A model generated the notes under the pieces. It was not told the DNA's origin. It made no database searches and was given only the letters and a program-made list of their open reading frames with translations. Shown in pieces: positions 53,979 through 62,062 of a DNA stretch of 64,000 bases; within the stretch, counting starts at the first letter, position 1; each line of letters starts with the position of its first letter. Source of the stretch: Corynebacterium kutscheri. Lineage in GTDB: Bacteria > Actinomycetota > Actinomycetes > Mycobacteriales > Mycobacteriaceae. A program made the translations under genes and the position numbers. The stretch is taken from assembly GCF_000980835.1 (NCBI RefSeq), contig NZ_CP011312.1:1736001-1800000 (forward strand), read 5' to 3'.

Positions 53979-55244
53979 TTAACGGCTCTGGGATAAAAAG
54001 ACAACTTCGACAATATCGCCTGGACGAACCTCAGTTATTTGTTCTGGGATGCGAATCATAGCATTTGCTTCACTTAAACCAGCCAGCAAATGTGCCGGGG
54101 CACCATTTGCGCCACCGAGTCCTTCTACCAGATAATCTTGGGTTTCAGCATCACGCATAAGCCGGGCACGAATAAAACCCTGCCGTCCTTTCTTGGAACG
54201 AACGTGATTTAATGCTCGGGCTCGTACCAAACGACGCTTCGCATTGCGCTTTCCAGCACTGACCCGAACCATCGGGCGGATAAAAGTTTCAAAAATAACC
54301 AATGCGGAAACCGGATTACTAGGCAATAGAAACACCGGAATTTGTTTGTCGCCAATCAAACCAAAACCCTGTACCGAACCAGGATGCATAGCAACGCGAG
54401 TGGTATCGATCTCACCGAGTTCTTCGAGAACTTTTCGCATTGACTCACTGCCTGATCCGCCCACCGCACCAGAAATAACAATGATCTCACTGCGGATCAT
54501 TTGCGACTCAACAATTTCGCGCAATCGACGAGGCTCACCAGCTGCAATACCTACTCGGTGTACATCTGCACCAGCTTCCCTACCAGCTGCGGCTAGCGCA
54601 TAAGAATTCACATCAAGGACTTGACCTAAACCCGGCTCTCGATCAACATCGACTAATTCGTGGCCAACAGAAATAACCGACATCCGAGGTTGTGGATACA
54701 CCAAAACCTTCTCACGGCCAACAGCTGCTAACAATCCAATATGTGCCGGGCCTAAAATAGCGCCTTCACTAACCGCCACATCACCGGGACGAATATCATC
54801 ACCAGTGCGACGAACAAATTCACCCGAGCGCACCGGGCGTAAAGCTTGCATTCGCTTACGCCCACGGTCGGTCCATTCTAAAGGAATAACTGCATCCGCT
54901 AAGGAAGGAAGCGGCGCACCAGTATGCACGCGTACAGCTTGTTTGGGTTGTAAACGCAACGGGCGCTGTGATCCAGCGGCTACTTCACCGACTACCGGCA
55001 AAGAAACCTCCACTGGGGTAGGTGGCAATTGACCACCTCGTGCCAAACCACGCTCACCACCTACATCGACAGCGCGAATGGCATAACCGTCGATAGCTGC
55101 TTGGTCGAACCCCGGTAATGCTCGGGTGGCTTGTACTTCTTCCGCACACATTAACCCCAGCGCCTCAGCTATTGCGATCCGCACTGGCTCTGGGGCAATC
55201 GCTGTTTGCATTACGAGTGCGAGTTGTTCCTCAACCGGTCGCAT
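53979..55244 (-). CDS. glp: Gephyrin-like / MoeA-like protein (Glp type)
   Basis: A 421-aa MoeA-family protein. It keeps the scaffold: PGFDQAAIDGYAIRAVDV, TGAPLPSLADAVIPLE, RRTGDDIRPGD and the MoeA domain IV at the C-terminus (QITEVRPGDIVEV). But the catalytic loop, SGGvSvGdyD in active MoeA, reads SGAVGGSGSESM, lacking the usual acidic residue, so molybdenum insertion is doubtful. In C. glutamicum a MoeA homologue named Glp binds FtsZ's C-terminus and works with GlpR in division; the neighbours galU, rimJ and glpR match that locus. Start ATG 55244 with AAGGAGT upstream. Confidence 0.82.
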   Translation of the reverse strand: MRPVEEQLALVMQTAIAPEPVRIAIAEALGLMCAEEVQATRALPGFDQAAIDGYAIRAVDVGGERGLARGGQLPPTPVEVSLPVVGEVAAGSQRPLRLQPKQAVRVHTGAPLPSLADAVIPLEWTDRGRKRMQALRPVRSGEFVRRTGDDIRPGDVAVSEGAILGPAHIGLLAAVGREKVLVYPQPRMSVISVGHELVDVDREPGLGQVLDVNSYALAAAGREAGADVHRVGIAAGEPRRLREIVESQMIRSEIIVISGAVGGSGSESMRKVLEELGEIDTTRVAMHPGSVQGFGLIGDKQIPVFLLPSNPVSALVIFETFIRPMVRVSAGKRNAKRRLVRARALNHVRSKKGRQGFIRARLMRDAETQDYLVEGLGGANGAPAHLLAGLSEANAMIRIPEQITEVRPGDIVEVVFLSQSR

Positions 55245-55372
55245 ATCGGCACTCCTTAACCTCTGGTGAGCACTTCTAGGATAAAAATGCTTATTTGTTG
55301 GCTTACTTTAGCTAAAAGGCTTATTGAAGCCAGATACCCGTGTTCACGATAATCTGGTGTACGTCGAGTTTT

Positions 55373-56287
55373 TTATTGCTCGTGCTCAGCAAGAATTTCG
55401 CGAAGAGCCTTCTTCAGATATGGCCCATAGTCACTAGCCAAACCAAAATCTACTACCGCTGCTATATATCCACCGGGATTACCTAGATCATGACGTTTAC
55501 CATCGTGCACCACAATATGGACTGGATGGCCTTCATCAATAAGCAAAGCAATGGCATCGGTAAGCTGTAGCTCACCACCTTTACCTGGGGTAATGCGACC
55601 AAGTGCATCAAAAATAGCCCGATCAAGCAAATAGCGACCAGTAGCTACAAACGTTGAGGGTGCTTCTTCAATAGAAGGTTTTTCCACCATTGCACGCACT
55701 TTTTTAACTATATGCTCGCCCTGATAGGTTGATTCCTCAATATCAAAAACGCCGTAATTATAAACTTCCTCACGCGGAACATCGAAAGCGCATAACACGC
55801 TTCCACCTAGTTGTTCACGCACTTCAACCATCTTTTCAAGCACGCCTACTGGCAGCACCAAATCATCCGGCAGCATAACTGCCACCACATCTTCATCGTC
55901 GTCAAGTACCCACTCAGCCAAACTCACGGCATGCCCTAACCCCAGCGGGTGTTCTTGAACCACGCTGACTGACTGGATAAGTGTGGCTGCACGACGAACT
56001 TTTTCTAGCTCACGTTCCTTGCCCCTAGTTTCCAAGGTTTCTTCCAACTCGGAGAAAGTTTTGAAGTGGTCGAGAACTTCTTGCTTTTGCGGTGCAGTAA
56101 TGATTGCAAGACGCTGTGCACCTAACTGGGCTGCTTCCTCAGCAATAAGCTCTATACCTGGCGTATCAACAACTGGTAATAACTCTTTAGGAACCGTTTT
56201 AGTTGCCGGTAGAAAACGGGTTCCTAAACCAGCAGCTGGCACAATTACCGTTTTTACAGCTGTGGACTCTTTCTTGGACAAGGTCAT
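55373..56287 (-). CDS. galU: UTP-glucose-1-phosphate uridylyltransferase
   Basis: Makes UDP-glucose for cell-wall arabinogalactan and glycans. The 304-aa enzyme shows VIVPAAGLGTRFLPATKTVPKELLPVVDTPGI (residues 14-45), VVQEHPLGLGHAV, LPDDLVLPVGVLEKMV, VEKPSIEEAPS, ATGRYLLDRAIFDAL and GGELQLTDAI. Start ATG 56287; no ribosome-binding site is visible. Divergent from 5-FCL as Rv0993/Rv0992c. Confidence 0.95.
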   Translation of the reverse strand: MTLSKKESTAVKTVIVPAAGLGTRFLPATKTVPKELLPVVDTPGIELIAEEAAQLGAQRLAIITAPQKQEVLDHFKTFSELEETLETRGKERELEKVRRAATLIQSVSVVQEHPLGLGHAVSLAEWVLDDDEDVVAVMLPDDLVLPVGVLEKMVEVREQLGGSVLCAFDVPREEVYNYGVFDIEESTYQGEHIVKKVRAMVEKPSIEEAPSTFVATGRYLLDRAIFDALGRITPGKGGELQLTDAIALLIDEGHPVHIVVHDGKRHDLGNPGGYIAAVVDFGLASDYGPYLKKALREILAEHEQ

Positions 56288-56368
56288 ATGTATAAGAGTA
56301 ACGGTTTATTTCAGTATTAGAGGAAACCATCAGGGCAAAAACATCGGAAAAATCGCTAGAGTAAAAAT

Positions 56369-56941
56369 GTGGCTACCCCTACCCCAGATAAAAAATCTTT
56401 CCGCACTCAGCTATTAGCCCATCGTCGAAACCGAAATACGCACACAAAAAAGCGTCTCGACGAACAGATCATCACTCATCTACGTGACCATCTCAGACTG
56501 CATAACGCTCAACGTATTGCAGCATATGTTGCCGATGAAACCGAACCGGGTGGAATAAACCTAGTACCTGAATTAGCAGCTATCGTCGATACGCTGTGGC
56601 TACCGGTGAGCAAAAATGACGGAGTATTACATTGGGGGCACTACAAGAATACCGAATCATTAACCATCGGCCGATATGGAATCCCAGAGCCTGTTCCACC
56701 ACATAGCGATAGCAGCATTTTACATACTCTGGACATGATTATTGTGCCGGGATTAGCAGCTCATCCTAATGGGCAGCACATGGGCAAAGGTGCCGGTTAT
56801 TATGATCGCGCGCTGGCTGGAGTAAGCACTGCTACAACCCTATTGATTTATCACGACGAAATTCGCGCCGACGTACCCACCGAAGCCCATGATGTGACAA
56901 TGACTTTTTTCTTGGATGAGTACGGCACTATTCGGGTCTAA
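56369..56941 (+). CDS. 5-formyltetrahydrofolate cyclo-ligase family protein
   Basis: A 190-aa folate enzyme that converts 5-formyl-THF to 5,10-methenyl-THF. Landmarks: FRTQLLAHRRN at the N-terminus, IAAYVADETEPGGINLVPEL, FGIPEP-like block YGIPEPVPP, MIIVPGLAAHPNGQHMGKGAGYYDRAL with the nucleotide-binding glycines. Start GTG 56369, likely leaderless (TAGAGT 7 nt upstream). Two further genes (SAF protein, mscL) follow in the same direction. Confidence 0.9.
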   Translation: MATPTPDKKSFRTQLLAHRRNRNTHTKKRLDEQIITHLRDHLRLHNAQRIAAYVADETEPGGINLVPELAAIVDTLWLPVSKNDGVLHWGHYKNTESLTIGRYGIPEPVPPHSDSSILHTLDMIIVPGLAAHPNGQHMGKGAGYYDRALAGVSTATTLLIYHDEIRADVPTEAHDVTMTFFLDEYGTIRV

Positions 56942-56959
56942 AATCCGTCTAATATCAAC

Positions 56960-57625
56960 ATGAACATTTTTCATGTACTCAAACAACCTGGCTGGCAACG
57001 CACCGTTTTAATAAAACGAATCATTGCTATCTGCCTTCTTATTACCGCCTTTATTCTTGGACTGAGCTCACGTATCGACAACCGACAAGAAGTAATTACC
57101 TACCGACAAAAAATTGCAGCAGGAAAACGCATTACTGCAGAAGATATTGAATTACGTAGAATTCCTGCCGACCTTGTTCCAATTGATGCTCTCAGCGATA
57201 GTTCTGCGGTTATTGGTCGAATCGTTGTCGCCGCACGCACACCAGGACATATTGCAACCGAAATGGATCTCATTGGAAGTGAACTCACCAACTCGTTAGT
57301 GAAAAATTTCACACAAAACGCAAATGGTGAGACAATCAACATGGTTCCATTACGCCTTGCCGATCCAACCTTAGCCGGCCTACTTTCCCATGGAGACACA
57401 GTCACAGTTGTTACTTCCCTACAAGAAAATGCAACTCCACAGATCATTGCCGCAGGTGGACGAATCATTTTTGCAGCCACACAGGATTCCCAACTCGCTA
57501 GCGCAGAACCAGGAACAGTGCTTATTGCCCTACCGGAACTAGAGGCACAAAAAGTTGCTGCTGCCTCTCTTTCTACACCACTAGCCGTTGTTCTCAGCGG
57601 CGATCGCACTCATCCGGATCAATAA
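56960..57625 (+). CDS. SAF-domain membrane protein (CpaB/RcpC-like)
   Basis: A 221-aa protein with one N-terminal helix (IIAICLLITAFILGL, about residues 21-36) and an SAF domain at about 45-105 (YRQKIAAGKRITAEDIELRRIPADLVP). The C-terminal part, VPLRLADPTLAGLLSHGDTVTVV and the EPGTVLIALPE block, resembles the RcpC domain of Flp-pilus assembly proteins. No tad pilus genes are in the window. M. tuberculosis has similar SAF proteins next to 5-FCL and mscL. Function unknown. Confidence 0.75.
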   Translation: MNIFHVLKQPGWQRTVLIKRIIAICLLITAFILGLSSRIDNRQEVITYRQKIAAGKRITAEDIELRRIPADLVPIDALSDSSAVIGRIVVAARTPGHIATEMDLIGSELTNSLVKNFTQNANGETINMVPLRLADPTLAGLLSHGDTVTVVTSLQENATPQIIAAGGRIIFAATQDSQLASAEPGTVLIALPELEAQKVAAASLSTPLAVVLSGDRTHPDQ

Positions 57626-57707
57626 AACTAAGTTTTCTAGCTAGAAGCTAGTCATTAGGCAAAAAATTCGCTAATCTTTCCAAAGATTTTCACCGAAAGG
57701 AAACTTC

Positions 57708-58112
57708 ATGCTTAAAGGATTTAGAGATTTCATTCTCCGCGGCAATGTCATTGAATTGGCCGTCGCCGTTGTTATTGGATCTGCATTCACCGCAATTGTT
57801 ACCGCATTCTCCGATAACCTCATCAACCCACTAATCGCTTCCATTGGCGGCACCGATGTCAGTGGTCTTGGCTTCCACATCATCAGCGGCAACAACGCTA
57901 CCTTCATGGACTTTGGCGCTGTGATCACTGCTGCTATCAACTTCCTTATTGTTGCAGCTGTTGTGTACTTCATTCTGGTTGCACCAATGAACAAACTTTC
58001 CGAAATGCAAGCTGCTCGCAAGGGTGTTGAAGAAGACGAAGCTCCTGCTTCCATTGAGGCAGAACTGCTTACCGAGATCCGCGACTTGCTCAAGCAGAAC
58101 AAGCAGATCTAA
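57708..58112 (+). CDS. mscL: Large-conductance mechanosensitive channel
   Basis: Opens under hypo-osmotic stress to release solutes. The 134-aa protein has FRDFILRGNVIELAVAVVIGSAFTAIV (helix 1 with pore residues), NFLIVAAVVYFILV (helix 2) and the cytoplasmic helix TEIRDLLKQNK. Start ATG 57708 with GAAAGGA upstream. Followed by a strong terminator. Confidence 0.96.
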   Translation: MLKGFRDFILRGNVIELAVAVVIGSAFTAIVTAFSDNLINPLIASIGGTDVSGLGFHIISGNNATFMDFGAVITAAINFLIVAAVVYFILVAPMNKLSEMQAARKGVEEDEAPASIEAELLTEIRDLLKQNKQI

Positions 58113-58135
58113 TTACCTGCTTAGCGTATAAATTA

Positions 58136-58168
58136 CCTGCCCTGATATTTATCCAGGGCAGGTTTTTT
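58136..58168 (+). terminator. Rho-independent terminator of mscL
   Basis: CCTGCCCTG (58136-58144) pairs with CAGGGCAGG (58154-58162), followed by TTTTTT. The decamer AATTACCTGC is repeated just before it (58111-58120 and 58131-58140). Confidence 0.9.
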
Positions 58169-58178
58169 CATGCACACA

Positions 58179-58373
58179 TTAGCCATGATGCGGTGGTCGC
58201 TCATGAAGATAAAACTCTTTGCCTACCAGCTGCTCAGTATCTTCATCGAGTAAAACAACGCGCTGTTCATCTGCAGATACTTCCGTGATCGGAGTATCCG
58301 CTTTGCGATCATAATCTACTTCCGCACGGCGAATAACTCGCCGGCGATTACTGCGCTTATGCTCTGTACTCAT
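58179..58373 (-). CDS. Small conserved hypothetical protein downstream of mogA
   Basis: A 64-aa soluble, highly charged protein with a basic N-terminus (KRSNRRRVIRRAEVDYDRK) and a C-terminus FYLHERPPHHG. Its ATG overlaps the stop of the mogA-like gene (ATGA, 58370-58373), so it is translationally coupled, which supports it being real. No domain recognised. Confidence 0.65.
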   Translation of the reverse strand: MSTEHKRSNRRRVIRRAEVDYDRKADTPITEVSADEQRVVLLDEDTEQLVGKEFYLHERPPHHG

Positions 58374-58957
58374 GATGTTGCATCCGCAATAACAGAGCGA
58401 CGCAACTGATCAATTAAGTGATGCACCAGCGGGGTTAACGTAGCCATACCATCACGTATTGCTGCCCGCGAAGAAGCAAGATTAACAATCACCGTAGAGC
58501 CAGAAACACCCGAAATACCTCGTGAGGTACACGCATCTACTGCCCCACAAGCAAGACCAGAAGAACGCAATGCTTGCGCAATACCTGGAACATTTTGATC
58601 CAGAATTTCGCGGGTAGCTTCCGCAACTTTATCGCGTGGTCCCACCCCGGTAGCACCGACAGTAAGTACCAGATCTACCCCGCCAATTACACCAGTTTCA
58701 ATCGCTTTACGAATCTGCGAATGACTCTTTTTTACCTCCACCACCGCGTCAACAGCAAAACCACCTTCTACTAGCAATTCGGTGCATAGCTGCCCCGTAT
58801 CTTTACCGGAGCTAATCACATGATCAGTAATCAGCACACTAAGCGCTCTGCGAGGAGCTGGATCTTTACTTTGTTCTGCCTCGGTAGCCCGGAAGAAATC
58901 GGCATCGGGTTCTGCCACATCGTCAAAGCCCGTCGTCGAAATGGTGGAAGTAGTCAT
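58370..58957 (-). CDS. Molybdenum cofactor biosynthesis protein, MogA/MoaB family
   Basis: A 195-aa protein of the molybdopterin-binding fold, equivalent in place to MoaB2 (Rv0984). Landmarks: VLITDHVISSGKDTGQLCTELLVEGGF, then VDLVLTVGATGVGPRDKVAEAT. The usual substrate loop GGTG-x-x-x-RD reads GATG-VGPRD, and the PEA that normally follows reads AEA, so the active loop is altered. The C-terminus keeps GVSGSTVIVNLASSRAA (usual LPG region). With the degenerate Glp nearby and no other cofactor genes, a pathway role is uncertain. Start ATG 58957. Confidence 0.8.
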   Translation of the reverse strand: MTTSTISTTGFDDVAEPDADFFRATEAEQSKDPAPRRALSVLITDHVISSGKDTGQLCTELLVEGGFAVDAVVEVKKSHSQIRKAIETGVIGGVDLVLTVGATGVGPRDKVAEATREILDQNVPGIAQALRSSGLACGAVDACTSRGISGVSGSTVIVNLASSRAAIRDGMATLTPLVHHLIDQLRRSVIADATS

Positions 58958-59086
58958 AGCCAGTCCTTATAGCTTTGTCGAATATCAATACCTTTAAAGA
59001 TCAATCTACTCGCACTACTGCCTCCAACTCCACCCTTTATTTACCAAAGCTTATCGACGCTTACCGCACGCAACCGGTACCACCGC

Positions 59087-61903
59087 TTATTCTTGGGTAA
59101 GTTGTGCATAATTTTTAAAAAGCAGTTCTTGCCGTTGCTTCTCACTGGTCAATTTCCTTGGCGCACCGAATGCTTTATCCACAGCCTTGTCTAACTTGTC
59201 ATGCGCCTTGAGTAAGTCTGGATCCATAGCCAAAGGTTGATAGTGGTCTGCGAGTGAGCGATGAGGAAACTTTGCACGTGCCTCAAGGACAGCTTTACCG
59301 CCGTTAATGATGGCTGTTCGATCTTTCTCTGACAGCTCAGGAACTGGGAAGGTGTTCCAAACTAATGAAGATGACAAACTTGGGTCAGACTTGATTCTTC
59401 CACCAACTGTTTTTTGCCACGTAATAAACATTGAAGAAGAAATTAGCCCAAAATAAAACCCATCTGGATCTGGCACCGTGAATAACTTCACAGATGCAAT
59501 GACATTAGGGGGAAGCAATTGCACCGTTGCGAACTTTCTACGTTCAGTAAACGATTGGGGTATACCTAGATACTCAGTCTCAGGCTGCCTAATTTCTCCA
59601 AAAAGGTGCGGAGAATTTGCGAGAACTTTTGTTGCCTTTCGTGAACTCTTCTCTCTCGCTATTTGGACACGAGAAACTCTTTCATTTAGTAGCTTTGATC
59701 GATTGAGATCGCTAGGGATGAATTGGTCGTCAGCAAGCCAAAGACACCATCTGCCTGTTTGGTTGATCAATTCATGACCACCCCAGTAGGGTCTCAGATA
59801 CTTACTTGCTATTGGATCAGCCTTCACCTCTTGTAGTTCATGTTCTTCTACTACGAATCCATCCCAATCGATTGGAGTTGAACCTGCTTTTAGTGCTGTC
59901 AATGAGGGGCTAAGTATCTTTCTTGTTGGCTTAATCGTAATTGGAGGAAGATTTGAATATAGATAAGGGCTTATGTGATTTCCAATCTCCAAAACTTCCC
60001 CTTGACCAGAATAGAGAGTTGTCTGCTGTCCCATTGACTTGCAGAGCCCCACAATTACACAATGAACAGCTGCTTTTCCTGGTGCTTCAGAATCCCAAGT
60101 AAAAGTTTGGTGAGCAAACTTAATTTTCCATCCGAGTTTGAATAACCCACCAAAAACAAAATCAACACTTTCACCCTGCACGATTGAGTTTGTAGAGACG
60201 AAGGCAAAATCACCTTTACGCTTCTTGAAGAATTCAGCAGATTTTGCAAACCAAGCTGTAACATAATCTGCATGACCAATGTTTTTGGTTCCCCACGCTT
60301 CTCTAAGATCAACGCCTTGTTCTTTTGTTCGCTCTTTGTGTCCTACAAACGGTGGGTTACCAAAAATAAACGTCTGTCCTTTAACCCGTGGAATCTCCAC
60401 ATCCCACGCAATCCTTAAAGCGTTACCATGGCGAATATGAGCGGTAATAGAAATAGGCAAACGCTCTGGAGCATTACCGATACGTAGTGCTAGTTCACGG
60501 TTAGCCTGGTGGTCAACTAAAAACATTGCAGTCTCGGCAATCTTGGCCGGCCACCAATTCAACTCAAAACCATAAAACTGACCAATAGAAAGCTTCTGCT
60601 CCCACGACACATCAAAAGCAGCAGTCAACTGCCCCTCTCGTTCACGGATGGCGACAATGATGTCAGTTTCAATCTTGCGGAGTTCCCGGTAAGCAACAAC
60701 CAAAAAATTGCCGCACCCACACGCAGGATCACAAAACGCCATCTCAGCTAAAGAATCACGAAACTCACGCAACGCCTTTACCGTAGTAGACCTATTATCA
60801 ATAAGACGACTAGCTTGTTTTCTTAACCCATCTAAAAACAACGGTTCAATCACTTTTAAGATATTGGTTTCACTCGTATAGTGCTCCCCATCAGCGCGCC
60901 TAGCTTCTTTAGATTTGACCAGTTGAAACATGGAGCCAAAAATCGCAGGACTAATACGTGTCCAATTAAAACGGCATGCGTTAAGCAATGCCTGGCGCAT
61001 ATCATGATCGAAGAATTCCTGTGGCCAGTGTTCAGCAAACAAACTGCCATTCACATAGGGAAACTTCATCATCGAATCAGGAACCCGGTGACGACGATTC
61101 TCTGGAGTATTCAATACTTGAAAGAGCGCAGATAACTGGCTGCCTAGATTCTCATCATTGGTATCATGCAGGATAAATCGATAAAACAAATCGTTTTCCC
61201 ACAAGCCGGAGTCATCCCCGTAAAGAAGAAATAATATCCGGGTTAGAAACACCGAACTTTTTTGCACATGCCAGTCTTCATCTTCCGGGTTGGTGGGTGC
61301 TTGATCACCAACAGCTTCATCTATTTCCGTACTTGTCATTGCAGTAAACAGATCAGCCATAAGCCGAGATGCAATAATAGAGGCTTCTGTTTGTTCTTCT
61401 TTGGTGATTTCTTCTCGACCAGCAAGAAACATCAATTGATCAACATGATCAGCGAGTTCTTCTAGTGGGAATTGTTTTGTCCAGCCACCATTGCCTAGTT
61501 TGGTTAGTTGGATTGTTTCAAAGTTGGTGACAATAATAAATTTAGGCCACTCATGGCTTGCAATAGAACCACCAGCAAGATAGTCCAGTGCTTGCTTCTC
61601 TGCTTTTTCTAGGTCTTTACCAAGGGATTTAGCTTCACCAATAACAACCGATGACCAGAACAAATCGATATATCCCGTGTTGTTGGTACTAGCACGTACC
61701 GCATCACGCTCAAAAAGATCAATACGTTCTGGGATAACACCAAAACACCGCAGTAAATGCCCCCAGAACTGTTGTGCAGCTGATTTTTCCGTGTGTCCTT
61801 GATTAGTGTCTTTCCATGTTTGAATTCGGTCAGACCAGTTAATAATAAATTCGTTCAGGTTTCGGATAATATCGCTACGCGAAATATGGCTAACGGCAGA
61901 CAT
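59087..61903 (-). CDS. Type IIL (MmeI-like) restriction-modification enzyme
   Basis: A 938-aa single-chain enzyme that both methylates and cuts. N-terminal nuclease: D80-x9-E90-A-K92 (in GYIDLFW...VVIGEAKS), the same spacing as D70/E80/K82 of MmeI. A helical connector leads to a gamma-class adenine methyltransferase: GEHYTSETNI (about 339-348), motif I DPACGCGNF (392-400) and motif IV GNPPF (515-519). The C-terminal third (about 630-850) is the target-recognition domain, followed by a helical end. Type IIL enzymes modify one strand only and need no partner. Start ATG 61903 with GAAAGGA upstream; a TTG 6 codons earlier contains that site. Codon use looks less refined than the neighbours, and the position between backbone genes suggests acquisition. 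Confidence 0.85.
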   Translation of the reverse strand: MSAVSHISRSDIIRNLNEFIINWSDRIQTWKDTNQGHTEKSAAQQFWGHLLRCFGVIPERIDLFERDAVRASTNNTGYIDLFWSSVVIGEAKSLGKDLEKAEKQALDYLAGGSIASHEWPKFIIVTNFETIQLTKLGNGGWTKQFPLEELADHVDQLMFLAGREEITKEEQTEASIIASRLMADLFTAMTSTEIDEAVGDQAPTNPEDEDWHVQKSSVFLTRILFLLYGDDSGLWENDLFYRFILHDTNDENLGSQLSALFQVLNTPENRRHRVPDSMMKFPYVNGSLFAEHWPQEFFDHDMRQALLNACRFNWTRISPAIFGSMFQLVKSKEARRADGEHYTSETNILKVIEPLFLDGLRKQASRLIDNRSTTVKALREFRDSLAEMAFCDPACGCGNFLVVAYRELRKIETDIIVAIREREGQLTAAFDVSWEQKLSIGQFYGFELNWWPAKIAETAMFLVDHQANRELALRIGNAPERLPISITAHIRHGNALRIAWDVEIPRVKGQTFIFGNPPFVGHKERTKEQGVDLREAWGTKNIGHADYVTAWFAKSAEFFKKRKGDFAFVSTNSIVQGESVDFVFGGLFKLGWKIKFAHQTFTWDSEAPGKAAVHCVIVGLCKSMGQQTTLYSGQGEVLEIGNHISPYLYSNLPPITIKPTRKILSPSLTALKAGSTPIDWDGFVVEEHELQEVKADPIASKYLRPYWGGHELINQTGRWCLWLADDQFIPSDLNRSKLLNERVSRVQIAREKSSRKATKVLANSPHLFGEIRQPETEYLGIPQSFTERRKFATVQLLPPNVIASVKLFTVPDPDGFYFGLISSSMFITWQKTVGGRIKSDPSLSSSLVWNTFPVPELSEKDRTAIINGGKAVLEARAKFPHRSLADHYQPLAMDPDLLKAHDKLDKAVDKAFGAPRKLTSEKQRQELLFKNYAQLTQE

Positions 61904-61929
61904 AGACAATCCTTTCAGCAAAATATCAT

Positions 61930-61942
61930 GCCTAGTCTAGGC
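61930..61942. promoter_or_regulatory. Palindrome upstream of the restriction-modification gene
   Basis: GCCTAGTCTAGGC is a perfect 6-bp inverted repeat around one base, 27 nt upstream of the start at 61903, where the promoter should lie. It may be an operator. Confidence 0.4.
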
Positions 61943-62014
61943 CACTACGCTACATAACCAGGGCTAAACCAAGATATTCTTGCCCTAGGTTTTTGTTTAC
62001 GAAATCACTGCTAC

Positions 62015-62047
62015 GAATAAAAAATGCACCCAAAACCCTTGGGTGCA
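62015..62047 (-). terminator. Rho-independent terminator of the sugar porter gene
   Basis: TGCACCCAA (62025-62033) pairs with TTGGGTGCA (62039-62047); on the minus strand it is followed by TTTTTTATT. Confidence 0.88.
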
Positions 62048-62062
62048 CCTCACGTTACTGCT

